The notes: generated by a model from the sequence alone, not told the origin. 64,000 nucleotides of DNA from DTPU01 sp963827855 (GCA_963827855.1 CAWHBY010000001.1:744001-808000), one strand, 5' to 3'; numbered from the stretch's first letter, positions 1 through 10,093 are shown. Translations and numbers: made by a program.

Positions 1-1023
1 GCAGGATGGAGGCCCAGTGCCGCCATCGGTGGATCGCCGGGATGGGACGATGCAGGCCAGGCAGCGGCGCTCGGTTCGGTCGTGATCAGCGAGGTCATGG
101 CCAACCCGGCTGTGGGCCAGCCGGACTGGATCGAGCTGCACAACACGACCAGCCAGCCCATGGATATCGGTGGCTGGTTCCTCAGCGACGACAAGGAGGA
201 CCTGACCCGGTACCGCATCACGCAAGGTACGACGATCTCGCCGGGTGGGTACGTCGTGTTCTATGAAGACCGGCACTTCGCCAATCGTTCGGACCCAGGC
301 TGCGCAAGTCCCTTCGGCCTCAGTGCAGCAGGCGAGACCGTGGTCCTGACCTCAGGCCAGGCAGGGGTGGTGACCGGCTGCAGCGATGAGATGTCCTTTG
401 GCCCCTCGGATTCCAGTGTGTCGCTGGGCAGATGGACTGACCCTGATGGCATCGCAGACGGCATGGCCTTGACCTCGGCAACACCCGGCCAGGCCAATGC
501 ACCGGTTGCAGTGGGCCCTGTGGTGATCAGCGAGGTCTTCGCCAGGCCCGACGCCATACCTGAGGCTGAGTATGTAGAGCTCTTCAACAGCGGGTCCCAG
601 ACCGTGACCCTGTACGATAGCCATAGCGGAAGGCCCTGGCGGTTGGTCGTGGAGGAAGGGAACAGCCAGCCCGTGGTTCTGGACCTGCCTGCCAATCCGG
701 GCCTGAGCCTCGGGCCGAGGGGCTGCGCCCTGCTCGCCAAGAGCGGGCCGTTGTTTGAGCTCCGCTTCCCGGGCATGGGCTCCCGCCTGTCTGTCGTCCA
801 GTGGGGTCAGGGCAGCCTGTCCGATACGGCTGCCGTGGTTCGGCTGCTCAGGCCCCTGCAGATGGCTGATGGCAAGATCGAGTGGATCGAGGCGGACGCC
901 ATGTCCTACAGTTCGACCACTGCAGGCCAGTCATGGCAGCGATTGGCTGCCTCCGCCTTCGGCCTCGACCCATTGAGTTGGCGGCTTGTCTCACCGTCCA
1001 ACCCGGGGACGTACACACCCTAG
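1..1023 (+). CDS. Secreted lamin-tail-domain repeat protein, C-terminal part (5' truncated by window)
   Basis: The frame is open from base 1 to the TAG at 1021-1023, giving about 340 visible residues. They hold two lamin-tail-domain (LTD) type modules, one starting near nt 76 (VVISEVMANP, then WIELHNT) and one near nt 523 (VVISEVFARP, then YVELFN). The whole stretch matches the C-terminal 340 or so residues of the two genes that follow, so it is the tail of a third tandem paralogue. Its signal peptide and CotH-like part presumably lie upstream. A GTG at 82 could start translation, but the open frame upstream already matches the paralogues (GWRPSAAIGG linker), so I read it as truncated. LTDs are Ig-like beta-sandwich modules common in bacterial surface proteins; the exact role is unknown. 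Confidence 0.85.
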   Translation, partial: AGWRPSAAIGGSPGWDDAGQAAALGSVVISEVMANPAVGQPDWIELHNTTSQPMDIGGWFLSDDKEDLTRYRITQGTTISPGGYVVFYEDRHFANRSDPGCASPFGLSAAGETVVLTSGQAGVVTGCSDEMSFGPSDSSVSLGRWTDPDGIADGMALTSATPGQANAPVAVGPVVISEVFARPDAIPEAEYVELFNSGSQTVTLYDSHSGRPWRLVVEEGNSQPVVLDLPANPGLSLGPRGCALLAKSGPLFELRFPGMGSRLSVVQWGQGSLSDTAAVVRLLRPLQMADGKIEWIEADAMSYSSTTAGQSWQRLAASAFGLDPLSWRLVSPSNPGTYTP

Positions 1024-1035
1024 CCGCGACCTGCC

Positions 1036-4000
1036 TTGGCAGGCAGATACGAAATCAACAACGTGATACAGCAGAACACAAGTCACAGATCCGCAGGCAG
1101 GCTAGGGCCGGGGTGGAAGCGACTCTGGGTCGTCTGCCTGGCGGTCTGCCTCGGATGGGGCCGGATGGACGCGGTGGTGGCAGACCAGGCCACGCTCAAT
1201 GGGGCAGGTCCTCTTTTCATCAATGAGATCATGGCAGACAATGCCTCGACCAAGGCCGATCCCCAAGGCGACTTCGACGACTGGATCGAGATCTACAATG
1301 CCTCGGACCGTCCCGTCAGCCTAGCCGGCATGTACCTGACCGACGACCTCTCGAATCCCAGGAAGTGGAGGTTCCCGATGGAGTCGATGGCGAGGACGAT
1401 GGTCCTGGCCCACCGCAGCGTGTTGGTCTGGGCAGATGGCGACACCCAGGCCCCGGGCGTACACGCAGGGTTCGCGCTGAACGCAGAGGGGGAAGAGGTG
1501 GGTTTGGCTGATGCCAATGGCACACTGATCGACGCGGTCTCGTTTGGCTCTCTGGCAGTGGACGTCTCCTTTGGTCGTCTGCCTGACGGCGGGCCCGGCC
1601 TTCAGTGCCTGGAATACCCCACCCCCGGCGCAGGGAACAGCACCGCAGCTCTGAGCCAGGTCCAGGACCCTCTTTTCAGCCATCATCGCGGCTTCTACAG
1701 TTCCACCTTCAGGCTCACCATCGTTTGTCCCACGCCTGGTGCACAGATCCTCTACACACTGGACGGCACCGATCCAGAGCACCCGGCGATCGGAGCTTCC
1801 ACAGCCAAGGTCTACACTTCGCCGATATCGATCCCTGCCCTCGCGGGCACCATGCGGACCACCTGCGTGAGGGCCGTCGCGGTGATGGACGGCCGCAAGC
1901 CGTCCCGGGTGATCACACATACCTACGTGACGAACGCCACCGCCGGCATCAAGTCCCTTCCCTTGATCTCGCTGGTGGCGGAGAGCGGCCAGACGTTCTA
2001 TGGGCCCAATGGCGTGGCGGCCAATCCCATGGAGCATGACCTCGAGCGCCCGGTCTCGTTTGAATGGATCGAGCCGGCGGACAACAGCGGCATCCAGGCC
2101 GATTGCGGTCTGCGGGTCCATGGCAGCGACACTTGGCGTCCGGCATGGAAGCCAGGCAACAAGTACAGTTGGCGTCTTTGTTTCCGCAGGGAATATGGTC
2201 CAGGCCAACTGGAGTACCCGGTGATTCCCTGGGCGATGCAGCCCTTCGATAGCGTGGTCGTGCGGGCCGGGCAGAACGACAGCAGCAATCCCTTCATCAA
2301 GGATGAGCTCATCAGGCGTCTATTCAGGGACATGGGCCATGTGTCCTGCTGTGGGACCCTGGCCAATCTCGTCATCGACGGCCAGCCCAAGGGCTACTAC
2401 AATCCTACTGAACACATCGACGAGGCCTTCTGTCAGAAGTGGTTCGACAGCAACCAGCCGTGGGACGTGATCACGATGACCGGCGTCCGCGACGGAGACC
2501 GCGTCCGACTCGACGCCTTGATCAGCTTCGTGCGCCAACACAACCTGGCCGACGATGCGGCGTACAACCAGGTACTCGGCCAAATCGACATGGAGGACTT
2601 CGTGGACTACCTGATCCTCCGGTTGTGGACCGGGGACTGGGACTGGCCGCAGAACAACTGGGCGGCCGCCTCCGAGCGGTCGAGCGAGGGGAAGTGGCGG
2701 TTCTTTGTCTGGGACGCGGAACTGTCGTTTCTACCGACCCACCTGCAGACGGTCTACTTCACCTCGCTGGACAGCCAAGCCAACGAGCATGGATACCTAT
2801 GGCGGGCGCTCCTGGCCAGTCCTCGCTTCAGGATATGGTTCGGCGACCGCGTGCACAAACACTTCTTCAACGGGGGGGCTTTGACCGCTCAGAACATCAC
2901 GAAACGGTTCGATGAGCTCAGGGGCCAGATGGCGGGGGTGCTACCCAGCATGGATGACTATGTGACCAGCACCTGGGTCCCGCAGCGGTCGGCGATCTTC
3001 CTGGCTGCCTGTATCTCGGAGGGCGTCTTTACTTTCCCCGGTCCCACGCCCCTGATCAACGGCAAGGCCCAATACGGCGGCTACGCCCGGGCAGGCGACA
3101 CCCTGACCCTGACGACCTCGGAGCCGGACAGCAGGATCTACTACACGTTGGACGGGATCGATCCTGCGGATCGCCTGACTGCCGGCAACCTCGGCAGACT
3201 GAACCTGGTGCTGAGGAACTCGACCAAGCGGGCCCTGGTGCCGACCCGGGCCGTGGACAGCACGTGGCGGGGGCCCGGGACATTCGACGACTCGACCTGG
3301 ATGAAGACCGGTGGCGGCGTGGGCTTCGGGGGGACAGGGTCCTACGCCAGCAGCTACACCTTGAATGTGTCCACGGCCATGAAGGGGATCAACGCGAGCT
3401 GTCTGGTCAGGATTCCGTTCAGTTCCGCTACCAGCCTTCAGGATATCGCCAGCCTGACGTTGAAGATCCAGCATGACTGTGCATTCGTGGCCTATCTCAA
3501 TGGCGTGGAGGTGGCTCGCCGCAACTTCACGGGCGAGCCCGCATGGAACTCGCACGGGACCGTTGAGAACTCCGATGCTGTGGCCGTCGGGTTTCGGTCC
3601 TTTGATATCCTCAGCTTCGTGGGCTCTTTGCACCAGGGCCAGAACATCCTGGCGATCCACGCGATGAACTCCCTGGCCTCAGACCAGGATTTCCTCATCA
3701 ATGCGGAGTTGATCGCAGACGTCAAGCCTTCTGTGTCCGTGCCTGCGGGGCTGACCTTCTACTCGGGCCCGGTGCACCTGGATCGCACGGTGACGGTCCG
3801 GGCAAGGGCCGTCACCACAGACCTGCTCAGCTCGCTGAGCCAGGCGACGTTTGCCGTCGGGCCTGTCGCCAAGGGCATACGGATCAGCGAGGTCATGTAC
3901 CACGGCCGCGAGGGGGGTGACCCAGCAGACCCCAACACCGAGTATGTCGAACTGGTCAACGCAGGCAGCCAGACGGTCAACCTGAGCCAGGTTCGGCTGA

Positions 4001-5316
4001 CTGGAGGCGTAGAGTTCACCTTCCCTGCCGTGGACCTTACGCCAGGCCAGTTCGTGCTCGTGGTCGGCGACGCTGCAGCCTTTGTCAGCCAGTACGGCGG
4101 CGCCTGCCTCGTTGCGGGCCAGTACACGGGCGACCTGAGTAACAAGGGTGGACAGATCAGATTGCTGGATGCAGCAGGGGGGCTGATCGAGCAGTTCCAG
4201 TATGCAGACGCCTGGCACCCGATCGCGGACGGCCGGGGTTTCTCTCTGACTGCCGTCGATCCTGCCGCTGACCCCAACCTCCTGTCCACCAGGCCAGGAT
4301 GGAGGCCCAGTGCCGCCATCGGGGGGGCACCGGGATGGGACGATGCAGGCCAAGTGCCGGCTTTGGGTTCGGTCGTGGTCAGCGAGGTCATGGCCAATGT
4401 GACGACTGGCCAATCGGACTGGATCGAACTGCACAACACGACGAGCCAGCCCGTCGACATCGGCGGCTGGTTTCTCAGTGACAGCAAGGAGGACCTGACG
4501 AAGTACCGCATCTCGCAGGGGACGACGCTCTCGCCGGGTGGCACCATCGTGTTCTATGAGGATCGCCAGTTCGGCAACCCTTCGGAGCCAGGGTGTGCGA
4601 GCCCCTTCGGTCTCAGTGCCGCGGGCGAGGCGGTGTATCTGACCTCAGGGGCGGCAGGCCGACCGACCGGCTTCAGCGATGTGTTGTCCTTTGGCTCCTC
4701 AGAGCCGGGTGTCTCGTTGGGCCGATGGGTGGATGTGGATGGCGAGGCACTGGGCGTGGCCCTGACCTCGGCCACGGCCGGACAGGCCAACGCGCAGGCA
4801 GTGGTCGGCCCTGTGGTCATCAGTGAGGTCTTCGCGAATCCTGACACGATGCCCGAGGCCGAGTTCATCGAGCTCGTCAACCGCGGATCCCAGACCGTGA
4901 CCTTGTATGACAGCCAGAGCAGTCGACCCTGGCGATTGATCGTGGAGGTGGGAGACAGCCGATCCGTGGTCCTGGATCTGCCGACAAGTCCTGCCCTGAG
5001 CCTCGGGCCAGGGGATTGCGCCATGCTGGTCAAGAGCAGGCCGCTCTTCGAGCTTCGGTTCACAGGCCTGGGTTCTGGCCTCTCGGTGGTCCAGTGGAAT
5101 CAAGGCAACCTGCCTGATACGGCGGCTACGGTCCGGCTGCTCAGGCCCGCGCAGATCCCTGACGCCAAGGTCGAGTGGGTCGATGCGGACGCCATGTCCT
5201 ACGGCACGACGACCGCGGGCAAGTCATGGCAGCGGTCTCCTGCCTCTGGCCTCGGCCTCGACCCGTGCAGTTGGCGGCTCGCCGTGTCAACTAGCCCGGG
5301 GACGTACTCGCCCTAG
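1036..5316 (+). CDS. Secreted CotH-kinase-like / lamin-tail-domain multidomain protein (1426 aa)
   Basis: Domain order by eye: signal peptide around residues 28-50 (KRLW then a hydrophobic core), LTD 1 at about 60-190 (LFINEIMADN, WIEIYN), a chitobiase C-terminal-like beta-sandwich at 219-300 (ILYTLDGTDP), a CotH-kinase-like domain at about 310-565 with DWDWPQNNW and KWRFFVWDAE, a second ILYTLDG-type module near 690, a galactose-binding-like module at 740-895, then three more LTDs near 950, 1115 and 1260. CotH proteins are protein kinases in spore coats; LTD plus CotH proteins are frequent and uncharacterised in Planctomycetes. The TTG start lies 13 nt after the previous stop and has no clear ribosome-binding site; GTG 1063 is an alternative. 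Probably exported to the surface or envelope. Kinase activity is untested. Confidence 0.85.
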   Translation: MAGRYEINNVIQQNTSHRSAGRLGPGWKRLWVVCLAVCLGWGRMDAVVADQATLNGAGPLFINEIMADNASTKADPQGDFDDWIEIYNASDRPVSLAGMYLTDDLSNPRKWRFPMESMARTMVLAHRSVLVWADGDTQAPGVHAGFALNAEGEEVGLADANGTLIDAVSFGSLAVDVSFGRLPDGGPGLQCLEYPTPGAGNSTAALSQVQDPLFSHHRGFYSSTFRLTIVCPTPGAQILYTLDGTDPEHPAIGASTAKVYTSPISIPALAGTMRTTCVRAVAVMDGRKPSRVITHTYVTNATAGIKSLPLISLVAESGQTFYGPNGVAANPMEHDLERPVSFEWIEPADNSGIQADCGLRVHGSDTWRPAWKPGNKYSWRLCFRREYGPGQLEYPVIPWAMQPFDSVVVRAGQNDSSNPFIKDELIRRLFRDMGHVSCCGTLANLVIDGQPKGYYNPTEHIDEAFCQKWFDSNQPWDVITMTGVRDGDRVRLDALISFVRQHNLADDAAYNQVLGQIDMEDFVDYLILRLWTGDWDWPQNNWAAASERSSEGKWRFFVWDAELSFLPTHLQTVYFTSLDSQANEHGYLWRALLASPRFRIWFGDRVHKHFFNGGALTAQNITKRFDELRGQMAGVLPSMDDYVTSTWVPQRSAIFLAACISEGVFTFPGPTPLINGKAQYGGYARAGDTLTLTTSEPDSRIYYTLDGIDPADRLTAGNLGRLNLVLRNSTKRALVPTRAVDSTWRGPGTFDDSTWMKTGGGVGFGGTGSYASSYTLNVSTAMKGINASCLVRIPFSSATSLQDIASLTLKIQHDCAFVAYLNGVEVARRNFTGEPAWNSHGTVENSDAVAVGFRSFDILSFVGSLHQGQNILAIHAMNSLASDQDFLINAELIADVKPSVSVPAGLTFYSGPVHLDRTVTVRARAVTTDLLSSLSQATFAVGPVAKGIRISEVMYHGREGGDPADPNTEYVELVNAGSQTVNLSQVRLTGGVEFTFPAVDLTPGQFVLVVGDAAAFVSQYGGACLVAGQYTGDLSNKGGQIRLLDAAGGLIEQFQYADAWHPIADGRGFSLTAVDPAADPNLLSTRPGWRPSAAIGGAPGWDDAGQVPALGSVVVSEVMANVTTGQSDWIELHNTTSQPVDIGGWFLSDSKEDLTKYRISQGTTLSPGGTIVFYEDRQFGNPSEPGCASPFGLSAAGEAVYLTSGAAGRPTGFSDVLSFGSSEPGVSLGRWVDVDGEALGVALTSATAGQANAQAVVGPVVISEVFANPDTMPEAEFIELVNRGSQTVTLYDSQSSRPWRLIVEVGDSRSVVLDLPTSPALSLGPGDCAMLVKSRPLFELRFTGLGSGLSVVQWNQGNLPDTAATVRLLRPAQIPDAKVEWVDADAMSYGTTTAGKSWQRSPASGLGLDPCSWRLAVSTSPGTYSP

Positions 5317-5322
5317 GAGGAA

Positions 5323-5400
5323 TTTGCTACTTGCTACCTGCCATTTGCTGTTTGCTGTTCAGGAGCCGCAATAGTCAATATGCAATAATGAACAGCAAAT
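5323..5400. repeat. Degenerate TTGCTAC/TTGCTGT word tract with hairpin
   Basis: The gap between the second and third LTD/CotH genes starts with reiterated words (TTGCTAC, TTGCTAC, then TTTGCTG twice). TTTGCTGTTCA at 5351-5361 pairs perfectly with TGAACAGCAAA at 5389-5399 around a 27-nt loop. It could act as a processing site or weak terminator between the two genes. It is one of many such intergenic tracts in the window. Confidence 0.6.
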
Positions 5401-5417
5401 CGTGAATTGATGAAGTG

Positions 5418-5423
5418 TATAAT
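5418..5423 (+). promoter_or_regulatory. Candidate -10 hexamer TATAAT close to the start codon
   Basis: A perfect TATAAT lies 10 nt before ATG 5434. Transcription would begin only a few nucleotides before the ATG, giving a nearly leaderless message. No good -35 box is visible at the expected distance (around 5395), so this is tentative. Confidence 0.35.
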
Positions 5424-5433
5424 GTGGGGGACT

Positions 5434-8400
5434 ATGGCTTCGAAGATTGCAGATGGAGGAAAGGTGAGGGGGGGACATTTTACAGGGGGATGGAGGCGAC
5501 TTTGGGCCGCGTGTCTGGCGGTCTGCCTCGGATGGGGCCAGGTCGTCTCGGTGGCGACAGGGCAGGCCGTACCAGGCGCCACGGGGCCTCTGTACATCAA
5601 CGAGATCATGGCGGACAACGTCTCGACCAAGAGCGACCCGCAAGGCGACTTCGACGACTGGGTCGAGATCTACAACGCCTCGGACCGGGCCGTGAGCCTC
5701 GCCGGCATGTACCTGACCGATGACCTCGCAGATCCTACCAAGTGGCAGTTCCCTACGACCACACTGGCGAAGACCATGGTCCTGGCACACCACTGCCTGC
5801 TGGTCTGGCTGGATGGCGACACGTCGGCTGCGGGTCTGCATGCGGGGTTCTCTCTCAGCGCCAAGGGCGAGGAGATCGGCCTCGCGGACGCCAATGGCGT
5901 GCTGGTCGACGCCCTCTCCTTCGGCCGCGTGGGCCCGGACGTGTCCCTCGGCAGGGTGCCCGACGGAGGGCCAAGCCTGCAGGTCTTGGACTACCCCACG
6001 CCCGGTGCAGGCAACGGTACCGCTGATCTGAGCCGGATCCAGGACCCCTTGTTCAGCCATCCCCGGGGATTCTACAGCTCCACGGTCAGGCTCACCCTCG
6101 TGTGTCCCACAGCCGGGGCGAAGATCCTCTACACGACGGATGGCACTGATCCCGAGCGCCGCCAGATCGGGGCGTCCACCGCCAAGGTCTACACCTCACC
6201 GATCACGATTCCCGTAACGGCGGGGACCCAGCGGACGACCTGCGTGAGGGCCGTGGCCGTGATGGAGGGCCGCAAGTCGTCGGCCGTGATCACACACACC
6301 TACGTCACGAACGCCACCGCGGCGGTCAAGTCCCTTCCTCTGATCTCCCTGGTCGCTGAGAGCGGCCAGACTTTCTTCGAACCCTACGGCGTAGCCGCGA
6401 TCGTGGGCGGTTCGTGGGCTACAGGCGTGTGGCAGTCCACGGGCGCGGGCAGCTACAACAACATCCTGATCCCTGACCTCGAGCGCCCGGTCTCGTTCGA
6501 GTGGATTGTGCCCGCGGATGGCAGCGGCATCCAGGCCGACTGCGGTCTGAGAGTCCACGGAAGCGACTGGATGCGACCTCGCTATCACGTGGGTGACAAG
6601 TTCAGTTGGCGGCTCTACTTCAGGAACGAGTACGGTCCGGGCAAGCTGGATTACCCGCTCTTTCCCTTCGAGGTGCGGATCTTCGACGACATCGTGCTGC
6701 GGGCAGGCCACAACGACATGACCAATCCGTTCATCAAGGATGAGTTGGTGCGGCGCCTGTTCAAGGACATGGGCCACGTGTCCGCAGGGGGGACTGTGGC
6801 CAACCTCTTCATCGATGGCCAGGCCAGGGGCTACTTCAATCCGACCGAACGCATCTCGGAGTCCTTCTGTCAGGCCTGGTTCGACAGCAACCAGCCGTGG
6901 GAGGTCATCACCATGTTCGGAGACGTCCGGGACGGGGATGGCAGCAGACGGGACAGCCTGATCAGCTACGTCCGGCAGCACAACCTCGCGGACCAGACCG
7001 CCTACGACCAGGTGCTCGCACAGGTGGACGTCGAGGACTTCGTGGACTACCTGATCCTGCGACTCTGGACCGCGGACTGGGACTGGCCGCACAACAACTG
7101 GGCCGCAGCCTGCGAGCTGTCGCCCCAGGGCAAGTGGCGATTCTTCGTGTGGGACTCCGAGGGCTCGTTCGACAACCTGCAACCGGTCTACTTCGACCGT
7201 CTGAACGGATACATCAATCCGGGAGACAGTGGCTCGTACAACGAACAGAGCGTGCTCTACCATGCATTGAAGGCCAATCCGGGATTCCGGAGGTTCTTCG
7301 GAGACAGGCTGTACAAGCATTTCTTCAACGGCGGGGCCATGACCGCGGCAAACATCACGAAGCGGTTCAATGAACTCAGGACTCAGATGGCGGGTGTGTT
7401 GCCCAACATGAACACCTCGATCATCAGCACCTGGGTCCCCCAGCGGCAGCCGATCTTCTTCGACGCCTGCATAGCGGAGGGCGTCTACACTTTCGCCGGC
7501 CCCACGCTCCTGATCAACGGCAAGGCCCAGTATGGCGGTTACGCCCAGCCGGGCGACAGCCTGACCCTGACGACCTCGGATCAGGGCAGTAAGATCTACT
7601 ACACTCTGGATGGCGTCGACCCTGGCGACCGCCTTGCGGGCGGCAACTTCGGCCGGCTGAGCATGGTGGCGAGGGACTCGGCCAGGCGGGTTTTGGTGCC
7701 GACCAAGGCGGTGGATAGTGCGTGGCGGGGGGGTGGGACGTTCAACGACTCGACCTGGATGAAGACGGGTGGCGGCGCGGGCTTCGGGGGGACAGGCACC
7801 TACGCCGGCAGCTACACCCTGAACGTGTCCACGGCCATGAAGGGGATCAACGCGAGCTGCCTGGTCAGGATTCCATTCACTTTCGACACCAGCCTTCAGG
7901 ACATCACCAGCCTGACCTTGAAGGTCCAGTATGACTCTGCATTCGTGGCCTACCTCAACGGCGTCGAGGTCGCGCGCCGGAACTTCACCGGCGAGCCTGC
8001 ATGGAACTCGCACGGGACTGCCGAGAACTCCGATGCGGTGGCGGTCGCGTTTCGGTCTTTCGATGTCCTTGGGTATGCCGGCGATCTGGTCCAGGGCCAG
8101 AACATGCTGGCGATCCACGCGATGAACTCTTCGGCCTCGGACGCCGACTTCCTGGTCAACGCGGAGCTGCTCGGGGACGTCAAGCCCTCCCTGGCCGTGC
8201 CTGCGGGCCTCACCTTGTATGCCGGCCCCATACGCCTGGACCACACGGTAACGGTCCGGGCCAGGACGGTCAGCGAGTCCCAGGTCAGCGCCCTGGGCCA
8301 GGCGACCTTCAGTGTAGGCCCTGTCGCCAAGGGCCTGCGGATCAGCGAGGTCATGTACCACGCCAGGGAGGCCGGCGGCCTCAGGGATCCCAACACCGAG

Positions 8401-9771
8401 TACATCGAGCTGGTCAACACGGCCGGCCAGGTGATCAATCTGAACCAGGTTCGGCTCTCCGGTGGCGTGGAATTCGTCTTCCGCAGCATGGACCTGGCGC
8501 CAGGCCAGGTCGTGCTGGTGGTCGCAGATCCAGCCGGCTTTGCCGCCCAATACGGCACTGCGGCCTTGATCGCGGGCCAGTACCAGGGCGATCTGGCCAA
8601 CAGCGGCGAAGAGATCAGGCTGCTCGATGCAGCAGGCGGGGTGATCGAGCGGTTCCAGTACGCGGACGCCTGGCATCCCATCACGGATGGCAAGGGTTTC
8701 TCTCTGACCGTGGCTGATCCTCCCGCTGACCCCAACGTCCTGTCTGCCAAGGCGGGATGGAGGCCCAGCGCTGCCGTGGGCGGATCGCCCGGCTGGGACG
8801 ATTCCGGGCAGGTGATGGCCCCTGGCTCGGTCGTGATCAGCGAGGTGATGGCCAACCCTGCCGCCGGCCAGCCGGATTGGATCGAGCTGCACAACACCAC
8901 CGGCCAGCCTGTGGATGTCGGCGGCTGGTTTCTCAGTGACGACAAGGACGACCTGATGAGGTACAGGGTCTCGAACGGGACGGTGATCCCGCCCGGCGGG
9001 TACACGGTGTTCTACGGGGACAGGCACTTTGGCAATCCGGGCGACCCGGGTTGTCTGCAGGCCTTTGGCCTCGGCGCAGCGGGGGAGACTGCATGCCTTA
9101 CCTCAGGCCATGGCGGGGAGCTGACCGGATACAGCGACCAGGTGACCTTCGGCCTCTCAGAGCCGGGCGTCTCGCTGGCCAGATTCGTGGACCCGGCAGG
9201 AACGGCCGAGGCCATGGCCGCGACCTCGGCCACACCGGCTCAGGCCAACGCCCCTCTGGCTGTGGGTCCGCTGGTGATCAGCGAGGTGCTCGCCAGACCC
9301 GACCTCATGCCCGAGGCTGAGTTCGTCGAATTGTTCAATCGCGGGTCCAGTCCTGTGACGCTGTACGATAGCCAGACGCACCTAGCCTGGCGGATGCTCG
9401 TGGAGGATGGCAAGACCGAGGCCGTGGTCCTGGACCTTCCCGCCGACCCTGGCCTGACCCTCGGTCCAGGGGCCTGCGGGCTGCTGGTCAAGAACAGTAC
9501 GCTGTTTGCGCTGCGTTTCACCGGCCTGAGCACGGCCCTGGCCATTGTGCCATGGGACAGGGGCAACCTGCCGGACACCGCCGCCACGGTCCGATTGCTC
9601 AGACCTCTGCAGATGGCTGACGGCCAGATCGAGTGGATCGACGCGGACATGATGGCCTTCAGTACGACCGCGGCAGGCAAGTCATGGCAACGATCGAGCC
9701 CCTCTGCGCCGGGTCCGGTCCCTGCCACGTGGCGGCTCGCCACCCCCACGCCCGGCGTGCAGACGCCGTAG
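5434..9771 (+). CDS. Secreted CotH-kinase-like / lamin-tail-domain multidomain protein, third tandem paralogue (about 1445 aa)
   Basis: Collinear with the upstream gene through all domains: signal peptide (WRRLW followed by a hydrophobic stretch to about GQA), LTD (LYINEIMADN), chitobiase C-terminal-like module (ILYTTDGTDP), CotH-like domain with DWDWPHNNW and KWRFFVWDSE, a second YYTLDG module, a galactose-binding-like module (NGVEVARRNFTGEPAW is shared with the paralogue), and three C-terminal LTDs. It has a short insertion (residues near AIVGGSWATG) absent from the upstream paralogue. In-frame starts are TTG 5407, ATG 5410, ATG 5422 and ATG 5434; I prefer 5434 because GTGGGGGAC precedes it. 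Many long runs are identical to the neighbour, so the array probably arose by tandem duplication and may still recombine. Confidence 0.85.
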   Translation: MASKIADGGKVRGGHFTGGWRRLWAACLAVCLGWGQVVSVATGQAVPGATGPLYINEIMADNVSTKSDPQGDFDDWVEIYNASDRAVSLAGMYLTDDLADPTKWQFPTTTLAKTMVLAHHCLLVWLDGDTSAAGLHAGFSLSAKGEEIGLADANGVLVDALSFGRVGPDVSLGRVPDGGPSLQVLDYPTPGAGNGTADLSRIQDPLFSHPRGFYSSTVRLTLVCPTAGAKILYTTDGTDPERRQIGASTAKVYTSPITIPVTAGTQRTTCVRAVAVMEGRKSSAVITHTYVTNATAAVKSLPLISLVAESGQTFFEPYGVAAIVGGSWATGVWQSTGAGSYNNILIPDLERPVSFEWIVPADGSGIQADCGLRVHGSDWMRPRYHVGDKFSWRLYFRNEYGPGKLDYPLFPFEVRIFDDIVLRAGHNDMTNPFIKDELVRRLFKDMGHVSAGGTVANLFIDGQARGYFNPTERISESFCQAWFDSNQPWEVITMFGDVRDGDGSRRDSLISYVRQHNLADQTAYDQVLAQVDVEDFVDYLILRLWTADWDWPHNNWAAACELSPQGKWRFFVWDSEGSFDNLQPVYFDRLNGYINPGDSGSYNEQSVLYHALKANPGFRRFFGDRLYKHFFNGGAMTAANITKRFNELRTQMAGVLPNMNTSIISTWVPQRQPIFFDACIAEGVYTFAGPTLLINGKAQYGGYAQPGDSLTLTTSDQGSKIYYTLDGVDPGDRLAGGNFGRLSMVARDSARRVLVPTKAVDSAWRGGGTFNDSTWMKTGGGAGFGGTGTYAGSYTLNVSTAMKGINASCLVRIPFTFDTSLQDITSLTLKVQYDSAFVAYLNGVEVARRNFTGEPAWNSHGTAENSDAVAVAFRSFDVLGYAGDLVQGQNMLAIHAMNSSASDADFLVNAELLGDVKPSLAVPAGLTLYAGPIRLDHTVTVRARTVSESQVSALGQATFSVGPVAKGLRISEVMYHAREAGGLRDPNTEYIELVNTAGQVINLNQVRLSGGVEFVFRSMDLAPGQVVLVVADPAGFAAQYGTAALIAGQYQGDLANSGEEIRLLDAAGGVIERFQYADAWHPITDGKGFSLTVADPPADPNVLSAKAGWRPSAAVGGSPGWDDSGQVMAPGSVVISEVMANPAAGQPDWIELHNTTGQPVDVGGWFLSDDKDDLMRYRVSNGTVIPPGGYTVFYGDRHFGNPGDPGCLQAFGLGAAGETACLTSGHGGELTGYSDQVTFGLSEPGVSLARFVDPAGTAEAMAATSATPAQANAPLAVGPLVISEVLARPDLMPEAEFVELFNRGSSPVTLYDSQTHLAWRMLVEDGKTEAVVLDLPADPGLTLGPGACGLLVKNSTLFALRFTGLSTALAIVPWDRGNLPDTAATVRLLRPLQMADGQIEWIDADMMAFSTTAAGKSWQRSSPSAPGPVPATWRLATPTPGVQTP

Positions 9772-10052
9772 GGGCCGCCTGTCTGCGGTCAAGAAGGCAA
9801 GAACGTTGGAAGGGGAGAACGCAAGCGGCAAGCGAAGAGAGGGGAATCGCAAGGAGCCAGCTACCGGCTGCTTGGCCGCCCCAGCAGACCGTCTCTGCGA
9901 GATGTCGTTTCAAGGACAGCGGCTGGCGCAGCCGCCCTGCGACTCCCGTTTTTCTCACCTTCTTCTTACCTCGCTCCCCTCGATACCCGGGGCGAGCCAA
10001 GAAAAACACGTCAGCATCTGGGATTCTCCTTGCCTACCTGATTATAGATGTA
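9772..10052. other. Non-coding gap before the BlaI-type regulator
   Basis: About 280 nt without a convincing gene. The first part (9790-9860) is purine-rich with reiterated GGCAAG/GGGAG-like words, and 9957-9985 is the opposite pyrimidine-rich pattern (CTTCTTCTTACCTCGCTCCCC), so the two could pair imperfectly. An in-frame extension of the regulator into this region exists but lacks protein-like composition. Confidence 0.5.
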
Positions 10053-10076
10053 ATACCATCAGGGCACGAATGGTAT
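10053..10076 (+). promoter_or_regulatory. Inverted repeat ATACCAT-N10-ATGGTAT upstream of the BlaI-type gene
   Basis: Perfect 7-bp arms at 10053-10059 and 10070-10076 are separated by 10 nt and end 17 nt before ATG 10094, in an AT-richer patch than its surroundings. BlaI/MecI repressors bind dyads and usually autoregulate, so this is the natural candidate operator. It does not match the classical TACA/TGTA core of staphylococcal BlaI sites. Confidence 0.5.
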
Positions 10077-10093
10077 CTCTTGAGGAGAGAACT

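Noticed and set aside
6196..9027. 943-codon open frame on the minus strand
   Set aside because: It runs antisense through the CotH/LTD gene, is His/Arg/Gly-rich and has no recognisable domain; the plus-strand frame carries clear domains and a paralogue.
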